Of a stretch of 38,180 nt of DNA, positions 1 through 8,839 are shown piece after piece. Where the stretch lies: positions 1-38,180 of the forward strand of contig CAIQLG010000542.1 in NCBI GenBank assembly GCA_903872565.1, read 5' to 3'. The stretch is from an uncultured Lentisphaerota bacterium. Lineage in GTDB: Bacteria > Verrucomicrobiota > Lentisphaeria > Victivallales > GWF2-50-93. Within the stretch, counting starts at the first letter, position 1. Each line of letters starts with the position of its first letter. The notes under the pieces were generated by a model. It did no database searches. It had not been told where the DNA came from and saw only the letters and a list, made by a program, of their open reading frames with translations. Position numbers and translations under genes: made by a program.

Positions 1-2
1 CT

Positions 3-140
3 CGTAGCTTCAATCGCACTGGAGACGTAGAAAAAGGGGTTGTGGCTAAAAAAGGGTTGCCCCCGGGAAATCTGAATGAAAATTCCCCCCAGAGGTGGAA
101 TTTTGAGACATTATTATTTTCAGCGGATCAGGAACTCTGA
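3..140 (+). CDS. C-terminal end of an upstream gene (partial, function unknown)
   Basis: An open frame runs from the window edge (phase starting at base 3) for 45 codons to a TGA at 138-140, four bases before the HPr start. Its composition is protein-like (basic start, then Pro/Asn-rich, ending FSADQEL), and the HPr ribosome-binding site lies inside its last codons. That is a tight operon arrangement, so I take it as the tail of a gene co-transcribed with the phosphotransferase genes. I do not recognise the family. HPr kinase often sits here in related genomes, but the visible residues do not prove it. Confidence 0.55.
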   Translation, partial: RSFNRTGDVEKGVVAKKGLPPGNLNENSPQRWNFETLLFSADQEL

Positions 141-144
141 AATC

Positions 145-429
145 ATGGAACAGGAACCAGTAAAATTAATGGCGGTTCTGCAGATCAAGAACACTCTCGG
201 CCTCCACGCAAGGCCGGCGGCTCTTTTTGTCCGCCTTGCATCCTCGTTCGCATCCGAAATAATTGTCGAAAAAGACGGTGACATCGTCAATGGAAAAAGT
301 CTTATGGGGCTCCTGATGCTTGCGGCAGGCAAGGACTCCAATATAAACGTCACAATATCGGGGCATGATGCCAATGAAGCGCTGAACGCCATTTCGGAGC
401 TGCTTGAAAACTGTTTCAATGAAAAGTGA
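145..429 (+). CDS. ptsH: Phosphocarrier protein HPr
   Basis: HPr carries a phosphate from enzyme I to sugar-specific or regulatory IIA proteins in the cytoplasm. The 94-residue product has the family's usual size. The active-site histidine is His21 in the motif LGLHARPAA, and the regulatory serine is Ser52 in NGKSLMGL, so it could be a target of HPr kinase as well as enzyme I. The ATG at 145 is chosen because AGGAA (130-134) lies about 10 bases upstream and the HPr fold begins at once. An upstream ATG at 76 is open but adds a non-family leader, and an ATG at 169 is possible. The gene follows an unknown gene by 4 bases and overlaps the enzyme I start, so all three should share a transcript. 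No sugar permease gene is nearby. Confidence 0.93.
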   Translation: MEQEPVKLMAVLQIKNTLGLHARPAALFVRLASSFASEIIVEKDGDIVNGKSLMGLLMLAAGKDSNINVTISGHDANEALNAISELLENCFNEK

Positions 430-2215
430 TCTGTTCGCCATGAAGGAAAAAAGAAATGAATTTCTCATCCACGGAATCCCAGCCTCGCCTGGAATAGCCA
501 TTGGAACAGCCCTGGTCATACGAAAGGCCGAATTCTTCATCGAGGAAAGAAACATAACCCAGGATGAAGTCGCTTCCGAGCTGGCCAGACTAAACGATGC
601 CATACAGCTTACAAAAAAACAAATACTCTCCCTCCAGAACAGGGTCCAGACTATCCTGACAGAAAAGGATGCACAGATTTTCGACGCACATCTACTCGTC
701 CTCGACGACAAGATGCTGATGGACGAGGTCGAAAACACAGTGGGCAAAGAACTTAAAAATGTGGATTTTGTATTCAACCGGACGGCACAGAGATATATCG
801 CCACGATCTCCAAGATGCCCGATCCATACCTGCGGGAACGCGCACAGGACATAAGGGATGTCGCCGAAAGAATAATCAAAAATCTCCAGAGCAAGACATA
901 TTCCATCCTCGACCGGCTCCCAGGCCAGAGAATAATCGTGGCGCACGATGTCACCCCGTCCGACACCGCAACCATAGAGAAGGAGAATGTCCAGGCATTC
1001 GCCACAGAAGTCGGGGGCAAGACCTCGCACACCGCAATCATGGCCAGATCAATGCAGATACCGGCGGTTGTCGGGGCGCAGAACCTCTTCCTCGACAAGA
1101 TACACAACGGAGATCTGCTCATCGTGGACGGTTATCTCGGGATAATAGTAGTCAACCCGCAGCCAAATACGCTGAAGATATATGCCGACAAGGAAACCGA
1201 AACGGAAAAATACTATTCGGGATTTCTCAAGGAAAGCAGACTCTGGCCGGAAACTCTCGACGGATTCAGAATCCAGCTCGCAGCAAACATACAGGGACCG
1301 GAGGGAGTCCCGGACGCGAAAAGATATGGTGCCGCCGGAATCGGACTATTCAGGACAGAATACCTCTTCATAAACGCAAAAGAACTGCCCACGGAAGAAA
1401 AGCAGTTCTCCATATACTCCAAGATCGCCTCAGACATGGAGGGACATCAGGTAGTGATAAGGACATTCGACCTTGGCGGGGACAAGCTTTCCGAAGTGAT
1501 AACCCCTTTCAACGAGCCCAACCCCTTCCTGGGATTCAGGGCCATCCGGCTGTTCCTGGAATACAGGCACTTCATGGTAACTCAGCTCAAGGCGATACTC
1601 AGGGCAAGCGCATTCGGAAATGTCAAGATAATGTTTCCGATGATATCCGGATGCGAGGAACTCGATCAGCTCCTTGAAATACTTGCCGAATGCAAGGCCG
1701 AGCTCAGGCAAAGCGGCCTCCCCTTCGACGAGAACATCCAGGTCGGAATCATGGTCGAGATACCATCCGCCGCAATACTTGCCGAAGAACTTGCGCAGAA
1801 AGTTGATTTCTTCAGCATCGGCACCAACGATCTCGTCCAGTACACGCTCGCTGTTGACAGGACAAACGAGAAAGTCGCATACCTGTATCAGCCTCTGCAC
1901 CCGGCCGTGCTCAGGCTTATGAAAAATGTCGTGGATGCCGCCAAAAAACGAAGAATATGGGTCAGCGTATGCGGGGAAATGGCTTCGGAACCCAGATTCA
2001 CGCCAATTCTCCTGGGGCTTGGAATACACGAACTGAGCATGAGCCCCTCCGCAATCGGCCCCATAAGAAGGCTCGCAAGAAGAATGAGAATGTTCGAAGT
2101 TGAAAAAATCGCAGCAACAGCACTAAAGACTTCTGACCCGAAAGATGCGATGAGACTATCGGAAGAATATCTTAACAACATAGCTCCCGACATAATGAGT
2201 ATGTCGTTCAAATAA
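419..2215 (+). CDS. ptsI: Phosphoenolpyruvate-protein phosphotransferase (enzyme I)
   Basis: Enzyme I takes phosphate from phosphoenolpyruvate and passes it to HPr. The roughly 598-residue protein is full length. An N-terminal HPr-binding region opens with GIPASPGIAIG. The swivelling domain carries phospho-accepting His204 in GGKTSHTAIMA. The TIM-barrel follows with RTEYLF, the SIGTNDLVQY loop and catalytic Cys518 in VCGEMASEP. The start is uncertain: ATG 419 overlaps the end of ptsH by 11 bases, ATG 440 lies just after its stop, and a TTG at 404 is also in frame. None has a strong ribosome-binding site, which suggests coupling to ptsH translation. With no EIIB/EIIC gene close by, the pair may serve regulation or permeases elsewhere. 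Confidence 0.95.
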   Translation: MKSDLFAMKEKRNEFLIHGIPASPGIAIGTALVIRKAEFFIEERNITQDEVASELARLNDAIQLTKKQILSLQNRVQTILTEKDAQIFDAHLLVLDDKMLMDEVENTVGKELKNVDFVFNRTAQRYIATISKMPDPYLRERAQDIRDVAERIIKNLQSKTYSILDRLPGQRIIVAHDVTPSDTATIEKENVQAFATEVGGKTSHTAIMARSMQIPAVVGAQNLFLDKIHNGDLLIVDGYLGIIVVNPQPNTLKIYADKETETEKYYSGFLKESRLWPETLDGFRIQLAANIQGPEGVPDAKRYGAAGIGLFRTEYLFINAKELPTEEKQFSIYSKIASDMEGHQVVIRTFDLGGDKLSEVITPFNEPNPFLGFRAIRLFLEYRHFMVTQLKAILRASAFGNVKIMFPMISGCEELDQLLEILAECKAELRQSGLPFDENIQVGIMVEIPSAAILAEELAQKVDFFSIGTNDLVQYTLAVDRTNEKVAYLYQPLHPAVLRLMKNVVDAAKKRRIWVSVCGEMASEPRFTPILLGLGIHELSMSPSAIGPIRRLARRMRMFEVEKIAATALKTSDPKDAMRLSEEYLNNIAPDIMSMSFK

Positions 2216-2280
2216 GGATTGGATATGCTAAATTCGCAGGAAAAAATAAGATGAATTCTAACACATCAATCCTTGTTGTT

Positions 2281-2382
2281 ACATTAGTTGTAGCCACGGC
2301 CACCTGTCCTACGAAGCCTTGGCATAGTAGGATGCAGGCCGTGATCGCCCCCAACATGGGGGCGGCTACAGTAGAATTTCCA
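2281..2382. repeat. Dispersed palindromic repeat, copy 1 (long form)
   Basis: The spacer between enzyme I and the deaminase holds a composite palindrome. It starts ACATTAGTTGTAGCC and ends GGCTACAGTAGAATTTCCA. Inside are a CTAC...GTAG segment (GAAGCCTTGGCATAG) and a terminal hairpin CGCCCCCAACATGGGGGCG. The copy at 32107-32210 matches it almost base for base, including the flanks, and shorter relatives occur at 18098-18150 and 38115-38168. No coding capacity is seen. Confidence 0.85.
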
Positions 2383-2402
2383 ATGAGGCCTGACACATTA
2401 CA

Positions 2403-2879
2403 ATGAATAATCCCCCGAACAAACGCCCGTCCTGGGACAGATACTTCATTGACATCGCAAAGGTCGTGGCAAAAAGAAGCAACTGCAGGAGAAGACACGT
2501 CGCAGCCGTCATTGTCAAGGACAGGCGCATAATCTCCACCGGATACAATGGAACCCCCAAGGGAATCAAAAACTGCGACGAAGGTGGATGCCCGAGATGC
2601 TCCTCCGATGCCCCTTCCGGGGAAAAACTCGAGGAATGCCTCTGCTGTCACGGCGAAGAGAATGCAATCGTGCAGGCCGCATATCATGGAACATCCGTCA
2701 ATGGCGCGACTCTCTACACGACATACAGCCCGTGCCTGCTGTGCGCAAAAATGATAATCAATTCCGGAATCGCAGAGGTCGTATATGAGAACAGATATTC
2801 GATTGACGATACCGCAAGAAAAATCCTCAAGACCGCAAAAATAAAAATCCGTGCAATATCACCCGAACCGGAGGTTTAA
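2403..2879 (+). CDS. dCMP deaminase (zinc-dependent cytidine/deoxycytidylate deaminase family)
   Basis: This enzyme would deaminate dCMP to dUMP, feeding thymidylate synthesis. The 158-residue product has the zinc-deaminase signature: His and catalytic Glu in CHGEENAIVQAA, and the two zinc cysteines in SPCLLCAKMI. An extra Cys-rich stretch (CDEGGCPRCSS and ECLCCHGEEN) matches the second zinc site of ComEB/dCMP-deaminase-like proteins. The N-terminal region (WDRYFIDIAKVVAKRSNC) is also typical. It lies 187 bases after ptsI, across a palindromic repeat, and its stop is one base before the clpC start. Its last codons supply the clpC ribosome-binding site. Substrate is inferred from family resemblance. 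Confidence 0.88.
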   Translation: MNNPPNKRPSWDRYFIDIAKVVAKRSNCRRRHVAAVIVKDRRIISTGYNGTPKGIKNCDEGGCPRCSSDAPSGEKLEECLCCHGEENAIVQAAYHGTSVNGATLYTTYSPCLLCAKMIINSGIAEVVYENRYSIDDTARKILKTAKIKIRAISPEPEV

Positions 2880-2880
2880 G

Positions 2881-5460
2881 ATGGCAGACGATCCAACGCC
2901 TTTCAATGAAGATGAAAATTTTGAAAATGAAATCAAGAAGCTAACGCCGCGAGCGAGACAAGTCCTCGTCCTGGCCCAGAAGGAGGCTGGAAGGTTCAAT
3001 CACGACTATATCGGGACTGAACATCTGCTCCTCGGGCTCTTGAGACTAAGCCAGGGAGTCGCGGTAAATGTGCTTAAGTCAATGGGACTCAACATAGAAA
3101 AGCTCAGGATAGAGGTGGAAAAGTGCTCCGGCGCCAGCGGTGGAACAAAGGTGGATGGTGCAATACCTTTCACAAACAGGCTCAAGAAGGTGCTGATACT
3201 TGCAGCGAGAGAAGCGCAGTCAATGAATTATTCCTTCATCGGTACGGAGCATCTTCTTCTCGGGCTCCTGCGCGAAGGAGAGAGCGTCGCCGCCCGTATC
3301 ATGAGAAACATGAACATAGATCCCGAAAAGGTGCGGATGGAAGTGATAAAGGCGCTCGATCCGAATTTCCTGCCGCCAAGCGGCGCCGGCGGGCAAAATG
3401 GCTCAGGACAGCAAAACTCGGGAGTGGAGCTAAACGCGCTCAAAGCCTTTGGGCACAACCTCACTGAAATGGCGGAAAAAGGCAAGCTCGACCCCGTCAT
3501 CGGACGAAAGGACGAGACTGAACGGGTGATACAGGTATTGTGCCGGAGAACAAAAAATAATCCGGTGCTCATAGGAGAAGCCGGAGTTGGTAAGACCGCG
3601 ATAGTCGAAGGACTCGCACAGGCGATCTTCGATAAGCATGTGCCTTCGCTCCTCGCCGACAAGAAGGTTTTCGCACTCGATCTGCCACTGATGGTGGCAG
3701 GAACGAAATACAGGGGACAGTTCGAGGAAAGAATCAAGGCCGTTATTGACGAAATAAGAAACTCGGGCAAGGTGATACTCTTCATTGACGAGCTTCATTC
3801 CCTTGTTGGCGCCGGAGGAGCCGAGGGTGCGATGGATGCGGCGAACATCATTAAGCCGGCACTTTCCAGAGGGGAACTTCAATGCGTCGGCGCTACGACA
3901 ATGGATGAATACAGGAAACATGTGGAAAAGGACACCGCGCTGGAGCGGCGCTTTCAGCCAATCATGGTCAATCCTCCGTCAGTCGAAGAGACATACGAGA
4001 TTCTCAAGGGGCTCAGGACCAGGTACGAGGAACACCACAAGGTGCAGTTCACCGATGCGGCACTCAAAGCCGCCGCCAAACTGTCTGACCGATACATCAG
4101 CGGACGATTCCTGCCAGACAAGGCGATTGACGTGATGGACGAGGCCGGCGCAAGGACAAAAATCACGAACCCTGCTGAAAAACCGGACTTCGGCGATATC
4201 GAAAAAGAGATAGCCAAAATCCAGGAGGATAAGAAAAACACGATAAGCGCCCAGAAATACGAGGAGGCGGCAAAATTCCGGGACACGGAGAAAAAACTCA
4301 AGGCCGAACTCGAAGCAAAGAAATCCGAATGGAAAAAGTCCCAGGACAGCGTCAGGATTTCTATTGATGTCCATCAAATAACTCAGATAATCTCGAAGCT
4401 GACCGGAATTCCCATCCAGCAGATGGAAGAGGGAGAAGCCTCACGGCTTCTTAAAATGGAGGCGGAACTCGAAAAAAGCGTGATCGGCCAGAATGACGCG
4501 ATAAAGATGATATCCAAGGCACTCAAACGTTCAAGGGCGGATCTGAAGGATCCCAAGAGGCCGATCGGCTCCTTCATCTTTCTCGGCCCTACAGGCGTAG
4601 GCAAAACACTTCTCGCAAAGGCTCTCGCCGAATTCATGTTCGGTGACGCGGATGCCCTGATACAGATTGACATGTCTGAATATATGGAGAAATTCAATGT
4701 GAGCCGCCTCGTCGGCTCTCCACCAGGCTATGTCGGCTACGACGAGGGTGGCCAGCTTACGGAAAAAGTCAGGAGACGCCCCTATTCCGTAGTCCTCTTC
4801 GACGAAATTGAAAAAGCTCATCCGGATGTGATGCATATACTTCTGCAGATTCTGGAGGAGGGCAAACTCACAGACGGCCTCGGCAGAAAAATAGTATTCC
4901 GGAACACCGTAGTCATAATGACCAGCAATATCGGTGCCGAGCAGATGAGGAAGGGCGGAGGCATAGGTTTTGGCGCCAGTTCTTCCGGCGAGAATAACGA
5001 GAATTACGAGAAAATCCGGGACAAGCTGCTTGAAATAGCGAAGAAAACCTTCAAGCCAGAATTCGTCAACAGAGTGGACGATTTAATAGTTTTCCGCCAG
5101 CTGGAGAAGGACGATCTCAGGAGAATCGTCACGCTGGAACTGGACAAGATACTCGAAAGGCTTAAGGAGCAAAACATAACTCTCAACATCAACGACGAAG
5201 TGATTGACTTCATCATAAGAAAGGGCTATCAGCCGGAATTCGGTGCGAGGCCGATCCGCAGATGCATCGAAAGACACATAGAGGATCCGATGGCCGAGGA
5301 GATACTCCGAGGCGCCATATCTCCGGCTTCCATAGTGAACGTCCAGGCAGATGAGGACAGACTGCTTTTTTTCCCAGAAAAAAAATCTGAACCGGAAAAT
5401 CCGCCATTGGAAGATGCCCCCTCCCCTAAAAAGAAGCCGAGGAAAACCACAAAGAAATAA
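2881..5460 (+). CDS. clpC: ATP-dependent Clp protease ATP-binding subunit ClpC
   Basis: ClpC is a Hsp100 unfoldase that feeds substrates into ClpP. The 859-residue protein has two N-terminal Clp repeats (each with IGTEHLLLGLL, residues about 15-155). AAA-1 has Walker A GEAGVGKT near residue 231. A UVR/coiled-coil middle segment (YEEAAKFRD, near 457) places it in the ClpC rather than ClpB class. AAA-2 has GPTGVGKT near 569. The IGFG loop after SNIGAEQMRKGG fits the ClpP-docking loop. The tail is Pro/Lys rich. ATG 2881 is preferred over 2851 because GGAGG at 2870-2874 is well placed and the family N-terminus follows. It is probably co-expressed with the deaminase. Confidence 0.95.
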   Translation: MADDPTPFNEDENFENEIKKLTPRARQVLVLAQKEAGRFNHDYIGTEHLLLGLLRLSQGVAVNVLKSMGLNIEKLRIEVEKCSGASGGTKVDGAIPFTNRLKKVLILAAREAQSMNYSFIGTEHLLLGLLREGESVAARIMRNMNIDPEKVRMEVIKALDPNFLPPSGAGGQNGSGQQNSGVELNALKAFGHNLTEMAEKGKLDPVIGRKDETERVIQVLCRRTKNNPVLIGEAGVGKTAIVEGLAQAIFDKHVPSLLADKKVFALDLPLMVAGTKYRGQFEERIKAVIDEIRNSGKVILFIDELHSLVGAGGAEGAMDAANIIKPALSRGELQCVGATTMDEYRKHVEKDTALERRFQPIMVNPPSVEETYEILKGLRTRYEEHHKVQFTDAALKAAAKLSDRYISGRFLPDKAIDVMDEAGARTKITNPAEKPDFGDIEKEIAKIQEDKKNTISAQKYEEAAKFRDTEKKLKAELEAKKSEWKKSQDSVRISIDVHQITQIISKLTGIPIQQMEEGEASRLLKMEAELEKSVIGQNDAIKMISKALKRSRADLKDPKRPIGSFIFLGPTGVGKTLLAKALAEFMFGDADALIQIDMSEYMEKFNVSRLVGSPPGYVGYDEGGQLTEKVRRRPYSVVLFDEIEKAHPDVMHILLQILEEGKLTDGLGRKIVFRNTVVIMTSNIGAEQMRKGGGIGFGASSSGENNENYEKIRDKLLEIAKKTFKPEFVNRVDDLIVFRQLEKDDLRRIVTLELDKILERLKEQNITLNINDEVIDFIIRKGYQPEFGARPIRRCIERHIEDPMAEEILRGAISPASIVNVQADEDRLLFFPEKKSEPENPPLEDAPSPKKKPRKTTKK

Positions 5461-5487
5461 TATGGGTTTTCCGAGTTCCAATAAAAA

Positions 5488-5517
5488 TTTGCGAAACTAT
5501 TTTTTTTGACTCGCAAA
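5488..5517 (-). terminator. Possible terminator between convergent clpC and the PQQ-propeller gene
   Basis: A 7-bp inverted repeat, TTTGCGA (5488-5494) and TCGCAAA (5511-5517), has a 16-base A/T-rich loop. Read on the - strand the stem is followed by TTTTTATT, as expected for the end of the propeller gene. The stem is short and the loop long, so this is weak. It may work in both directions. Confidence 0.35.
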
Positions 5518-5531
5518 AACATATTTCCCGT

Positions 5532-8500
5532 TCAAGGCGTGGCAGGCTTCACTCCTGCACCGAGGCATACGATCGAACCGTCTTCGAGTGTCGCGAAAAC
5601 TTTTCCGCCAGCCACGGCAAGACCATTGAAGGCAAGCGGAACGTTGAACGTGTGCTCGGCCTTCGGTTCACCCTTGTCAAGAGAAAGAATCTGTACGAAT
5701 CCTTTGCTGTCGGTCGTCTTCTCATCAAAGATGCCGCCTCCGACTATGATCGAGTTGGCGCAGAACACAATGGAAGTCGCCTGATAGCCTGAAGGCAGAG
5801 CTTTCTCCCAAATCTTAACTTTCGGATCTGCCGGCATTCCTGCAGTCAGGATCTTGCTGCGGTCAGCCAATGCGACGTTACGCCCAGGATATGCGATTGC
5901 ACAGACGTTGGTGTCGTTCCAGGCGATCATGGTGCTCCATCCCGGATAGAAATTCCCCAGCGCAACACCGTTGAATTTCCTGAATCCCAGCTTTGTCCAG
6001 TTCCAGCAAAGAAAACCTTCCATGCCGAAATTAAGTTCGACCTCTTTTATTGCCGGCTCCTTGGGTGCTTCCGCAGGAAGCTGCTTCTGCAATTTCTCTT
6101 TTTCCGACGGATCCTTGGCCTTTTCAATCTGATCCTTTATAGATTTGTATCGATTGGCCATGTTGAGGTAAGCCTGATACACCGCAGTATTGTTTATCTT
6201 TGGTTCTCCTGTTTTCGCATCAAAGCGGAGAAGCATCGCCTGAACGGAGTCGCCGACACTGAAAGGCAGGTCAACGGTCCGGGATGGCACGCCTCCCATG
6301 TTCAACGTCAATGCCTTGGACCAACGCACAGCGCCGGTCACAGGATCGAACGATCTGAGCACACAGCCGCCATCGGCACCCTGCGTCCGCCCTGCAACAG
6401 CGTAGGCCAGATCATTGACTACGACAACGGTTCCTATAACCGGCCACAGAGACTCCATCTGTCCGTATGAAACCATGCGATCTTCGCGGGGTGCCATGCG
6501 CATGCGCCAGGCGAGCTGGCCGTCTGCGAGAGACAACGCATAAAGATAGCCGTCATGAGATCCGAATATGCAACGCCCTTTGACAATTGTCGGCGAGCTG
6601 TCTATCCTGCCTCCGGCGGTGAAGCGCCATTTCTCCTTGCCGGTATTGGCATCGAACGCCACAACCTGATGCAGGTTGGATGCGGCGGCAACCGCGATTC
6701 CGCTGGCAACAACTGGAGGTGTCAGTTGAGAGGCAAGATTCTCCTTCCAGTCGGTTGTCAGGCATGATTCTGGCATGGGAGATATCACCTGCGTCTGCCA
6801 CAAGACATCCAATGCTTCAGGCGCCTTGCCTGCAGTGAAGCCACTCCTCTTGGCATCCTTACGATAAATTGGCCAGCCACCGTCAGACTCAGCCTGGGAA
6901 TCATTCATGGCTGGAACATTGAATGCCGGCCCCTGCTCCACCTGGGGAGCTTTTTCCATTTCATCCGGCTTCGGATCGCTGACGATGTTACCGATTGCGA
7001 GAAAGCCCTGGATCTGCGTCGGGACGCACCCGCACCAGTTCTGTGCGACATAGATGCAACCATAGGCGGGCACTTCGCCCACAATGCAGGCACCTCTTGC
7101 GCCCATGAATACGCCGCCGCCGCGGTTGTTCAACCCAAAACCATTTACGTAGTAGGAAGGGACACAGAACGGTGGTGAGAATCCGATGCTGGGACCGGCT
7201 TCTGCTATAGCTCCTGTCTGGGAATTATATTTCTTTCCGGCAATCGTGACTATTCCGCCATCCTGAAACACTGGATTGCCCCTGGGTGTTTTCACAAGTA
7301 CCTTACCGTCTTTTGCGGAAATAAGCCAGGTACCCTCCGAGCTGCCGTCTCCAGAATCTTTCACAATCCCGACAGAGCCCTGCCCTGCGGAAGCCACGGT
7401 CAGATAGTCCTTTGTACCAAATTCGGACGATGGAACTTCCCACAGCTTTGCGCCAGTTTTCAGATCAACTCCCACAACAACCTGAACAGGACGGTCGCCC
7501 TGCCCGGTCTCCTCTCTTTTGTCAACTCCCTCGCGCTGCACCATGGAAAGAACACCTTCGGAACATCTGATAGACGTGGCGAGCTTGTCAATCTTCCAGA
7601 TTTGCTTCAGAGTTCCAGCATCGTATGCTTCGACATCGCCGCTTGCGACTGCAAAGTCATGGCGGCGGCGGTCAACACCGTAGAGACCGCCAACCTTGGT
7701 TCCACCTTGCCATGTGGCAACGACAAGGATGTTATTGTCCACAAGAATTTTGCCTGGGGGATAAGCAGTATCCAGCGCCTGGACGGTTTCGCCGGTAGCT
7801 GCGTCAATGACCAGAAGTTTCCCGTCGCCTCCGGCCGTGTAAACGCGGCTTCCCACCACCACGAACGGAGCACGGTTCATGTAATAAAGTCCTCCGTAGA
7901 AGGTCTTTCCGACGTTTTTGCGCCACAGCAATGTGCCATTAAAGGCATCGCGGCAGGTCACGTACTGGTCATTGCCGTACGGCAGGAAGCAGGCGCGTCC
8001 CATGTTTTCAAGTTCCCCCATTGAGAGAGTGAAGCAACGGCCGCCGGTGACGGCCAGTCCGCGGGTGCTCGACCAGGCATTTGATGAAAATTTAGGATCC
8101 GCATAGCTTGAAGGAAGGCCTGCGTTCCATCTGTATCCGATCGGGTATTTGAAGACTTTGTCCTTGGAGATCAGGCCGCCATCCGGCCCGTGGAGGTCAT
8201 GGGTCCATTCATCCATCTGGGGCGGAACTGGCTTCTGAGTGATTTCCTTGTCATCGCCAAAGACGCAAAGTGAGCCAAGAGGAGCAACGATGCGCATCGC
8301 CTCCTCCCTCTTATATCCAGACTTGGATGCTCTGGTGGAATCATCCACAACAATCAGATTTATCAGGTCGTTACGGTAGGGAAGCGGATCAAGAGGAAGC
8401 TTTTCCACTGTGACAAATCCCTCAAGTTTTGCAGTGGCTACGGCATCCTGAGCCGCCTTCATCGCCTCGTCGCTGGTGGCTATGACATGGACGAGCATCT

Positions 8501-8708
8501 TGTGCGATGCGGCGAGATCGCACGGCAGAGATGCCATCGAATCGCCTGTCAGGATGACGACGCACACGCCCTTCGCAACTCCCGCCTTCATGGCTTTCTC
8601 CGCTGGCGAATTCCACAGCCATGATGCCATGGCGGCAGAGCAGGAACAGACAGCGGAAACTACAGCAAGAATCTGAACCGCCCTATAAATGCATTTGAAC
8701 CTTCTCAT
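5532..8708 (-). CDS. Secreted PQQ-like beta-propeller protein with an N-terminal Rossmann/methyltransferase-like region
   Basis: A signal peptide of about 29 residues (hydrophobic VQILAVVSAVCSCSAAMA) predicts export. Residues about 35-150 look like a Rossmann fold of the methyltransferase type (alternating hydrophobic strands, then LPYRNDLINLIVVDD). A linker with MDEWTHDLHGPDGG follows, a motif I associate with large PVC propeller proteins. The remaining ~850 residues hold repeated propeller blades (VVAFDANTGKEKWRF, LYALSLADGQLAWRM, RSFDPVTGAVRWSK). Near residue 830 a charged insert (KSIKDQIEKAKDPSEKEKL) looks helical. The glycine-rich SAM-binding motif is not evident, so catalysis by the front domain is doubtful. 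AGGAG lies 5 bases before the ATG. The cupin gene lies 131 bases upstream on the same strand. The role is unknown; surface or periplasmic binding is inferred. Confidence 0.82.
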   Translation of the reverse strand: MRRFKCIYRAVQILAVVSAVCSCSAAMASWLWNSPAEKAMKAGVAKGVCVVILTGDSMASLPCDLAASHKMLVHVIATSDEAMKAAQDAVATAKLEGFVTVEKLPLDPLPYRNDLINLIVVDDSTRASKSGYKREEAMRIVAPLGSLCVFGDDKEITQKPVPPQMDEWTHDLHGPDGGLISKDKVFKYPIGYRWNAGLPSSYADPKFSSNAWSSTRGLAVTGGRCFTLSMGELENMGRACFLPYGNDQYVTCRDAFNGTLLWRKNVGKTFYGGLYYMNRAPFVVVGSRVYTAGGDGKLLVIDAATGETVQALDTAYPPGKILVDNNILVVATWQGGTKVGGLYGVDRRRHDFAVASGDVEAYDAGTLKQIWKIDKLATSIRCSEGVLSMVQREGVDKREETGQGDRPVQVVVGVDLKTGAKLWEVPSSEFGTKDYLTVASAGQGSVGIVKDSGDGSSEGTWLISAKDGKVLVKTPRGNPVFQDGGIVTIAGKKYNSQTGAIAEAGPSIGFSPPFCVPSYYVNGFGLNNRGGGVFMGARGACIVGEVPAYGCIYVAQNWCGCVPTQIQGFLAIGNIVSDPKPDEMEKAPQVEQGPAFNVPAMNDSQAESDGGWPIYRKDAKRSGFTAGKAPEALDVLWQTQVISPMPESCLTTDWKENLASQLTPPVVASGIAVAAASNLHQVVAFDANTGKEKWRFTAGGRIDSSPTIVKGRCIFGSHDGYLYALSLADGQLAWRMRMAPREDRMVSYGQMESLWPVIGTVVVVNDLAYAVAGRTQGADGGCVLRSFDPVTGAVRWSKALTLNMGGVPSRTVDLPFSVGDSVQAMLLRFDAKTGEPKINNTAVYQAYLNMANRYKSIKDQIEKAKDPSEKEKLQKQLPAEAPKEPAIKEVELNFGMEGFLCWNWTKLGFRKFNGVALGNFYPGWSTMIAWNDTNVCAIAYPGRNVALADRSKILTAGMPADPKVKIWEKALPSGYQATSIVFCANSIIVGGGIFDEKTTDSKGFVQILSLDKGEPKAEHTFNVPLAFNGLAVAGGKVFATLEDGSIVCLGAGVKPATP

Positions 8709-8784
8709 CGTTGCTCCTGTTAATAATTATTGTCAGATTTTCCGAACATATTTTTTCCTACCAATAGCATAACTTTAACGTATG

Positions 8785-8833
8785 GAACATTCAACTTCGA
8801 AGTTGGAAGTTCGATGTTGGATGTTCAAAGTTC
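8785..8833. repeat. Short palindromic/tandem repeat in the cupin-propeller spacer
   Basis: The spacer contains alternating GTTGGAAGTTC, GATGTTGGATGTTC and AAAGTTC words around a perfect 14-base palindrome, CAACTTCGAAGTTG (8792-8805). It looks like degenerate repeat DNA, not a gene. It could form a hairpin in the - strand transcript between the cupin and the propeller gene. Confidence 0.5.
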
Positions 8834-8839
8834 CTGTCT

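Noticed and set aside
166-1122. Long open frame (318 codons) on the minus strand across ptsH/ptsI
   Set aside because: It lies antisense to clearly recognised genes, has no recognisable domain and biased composition, and is a codon-bias shadow.
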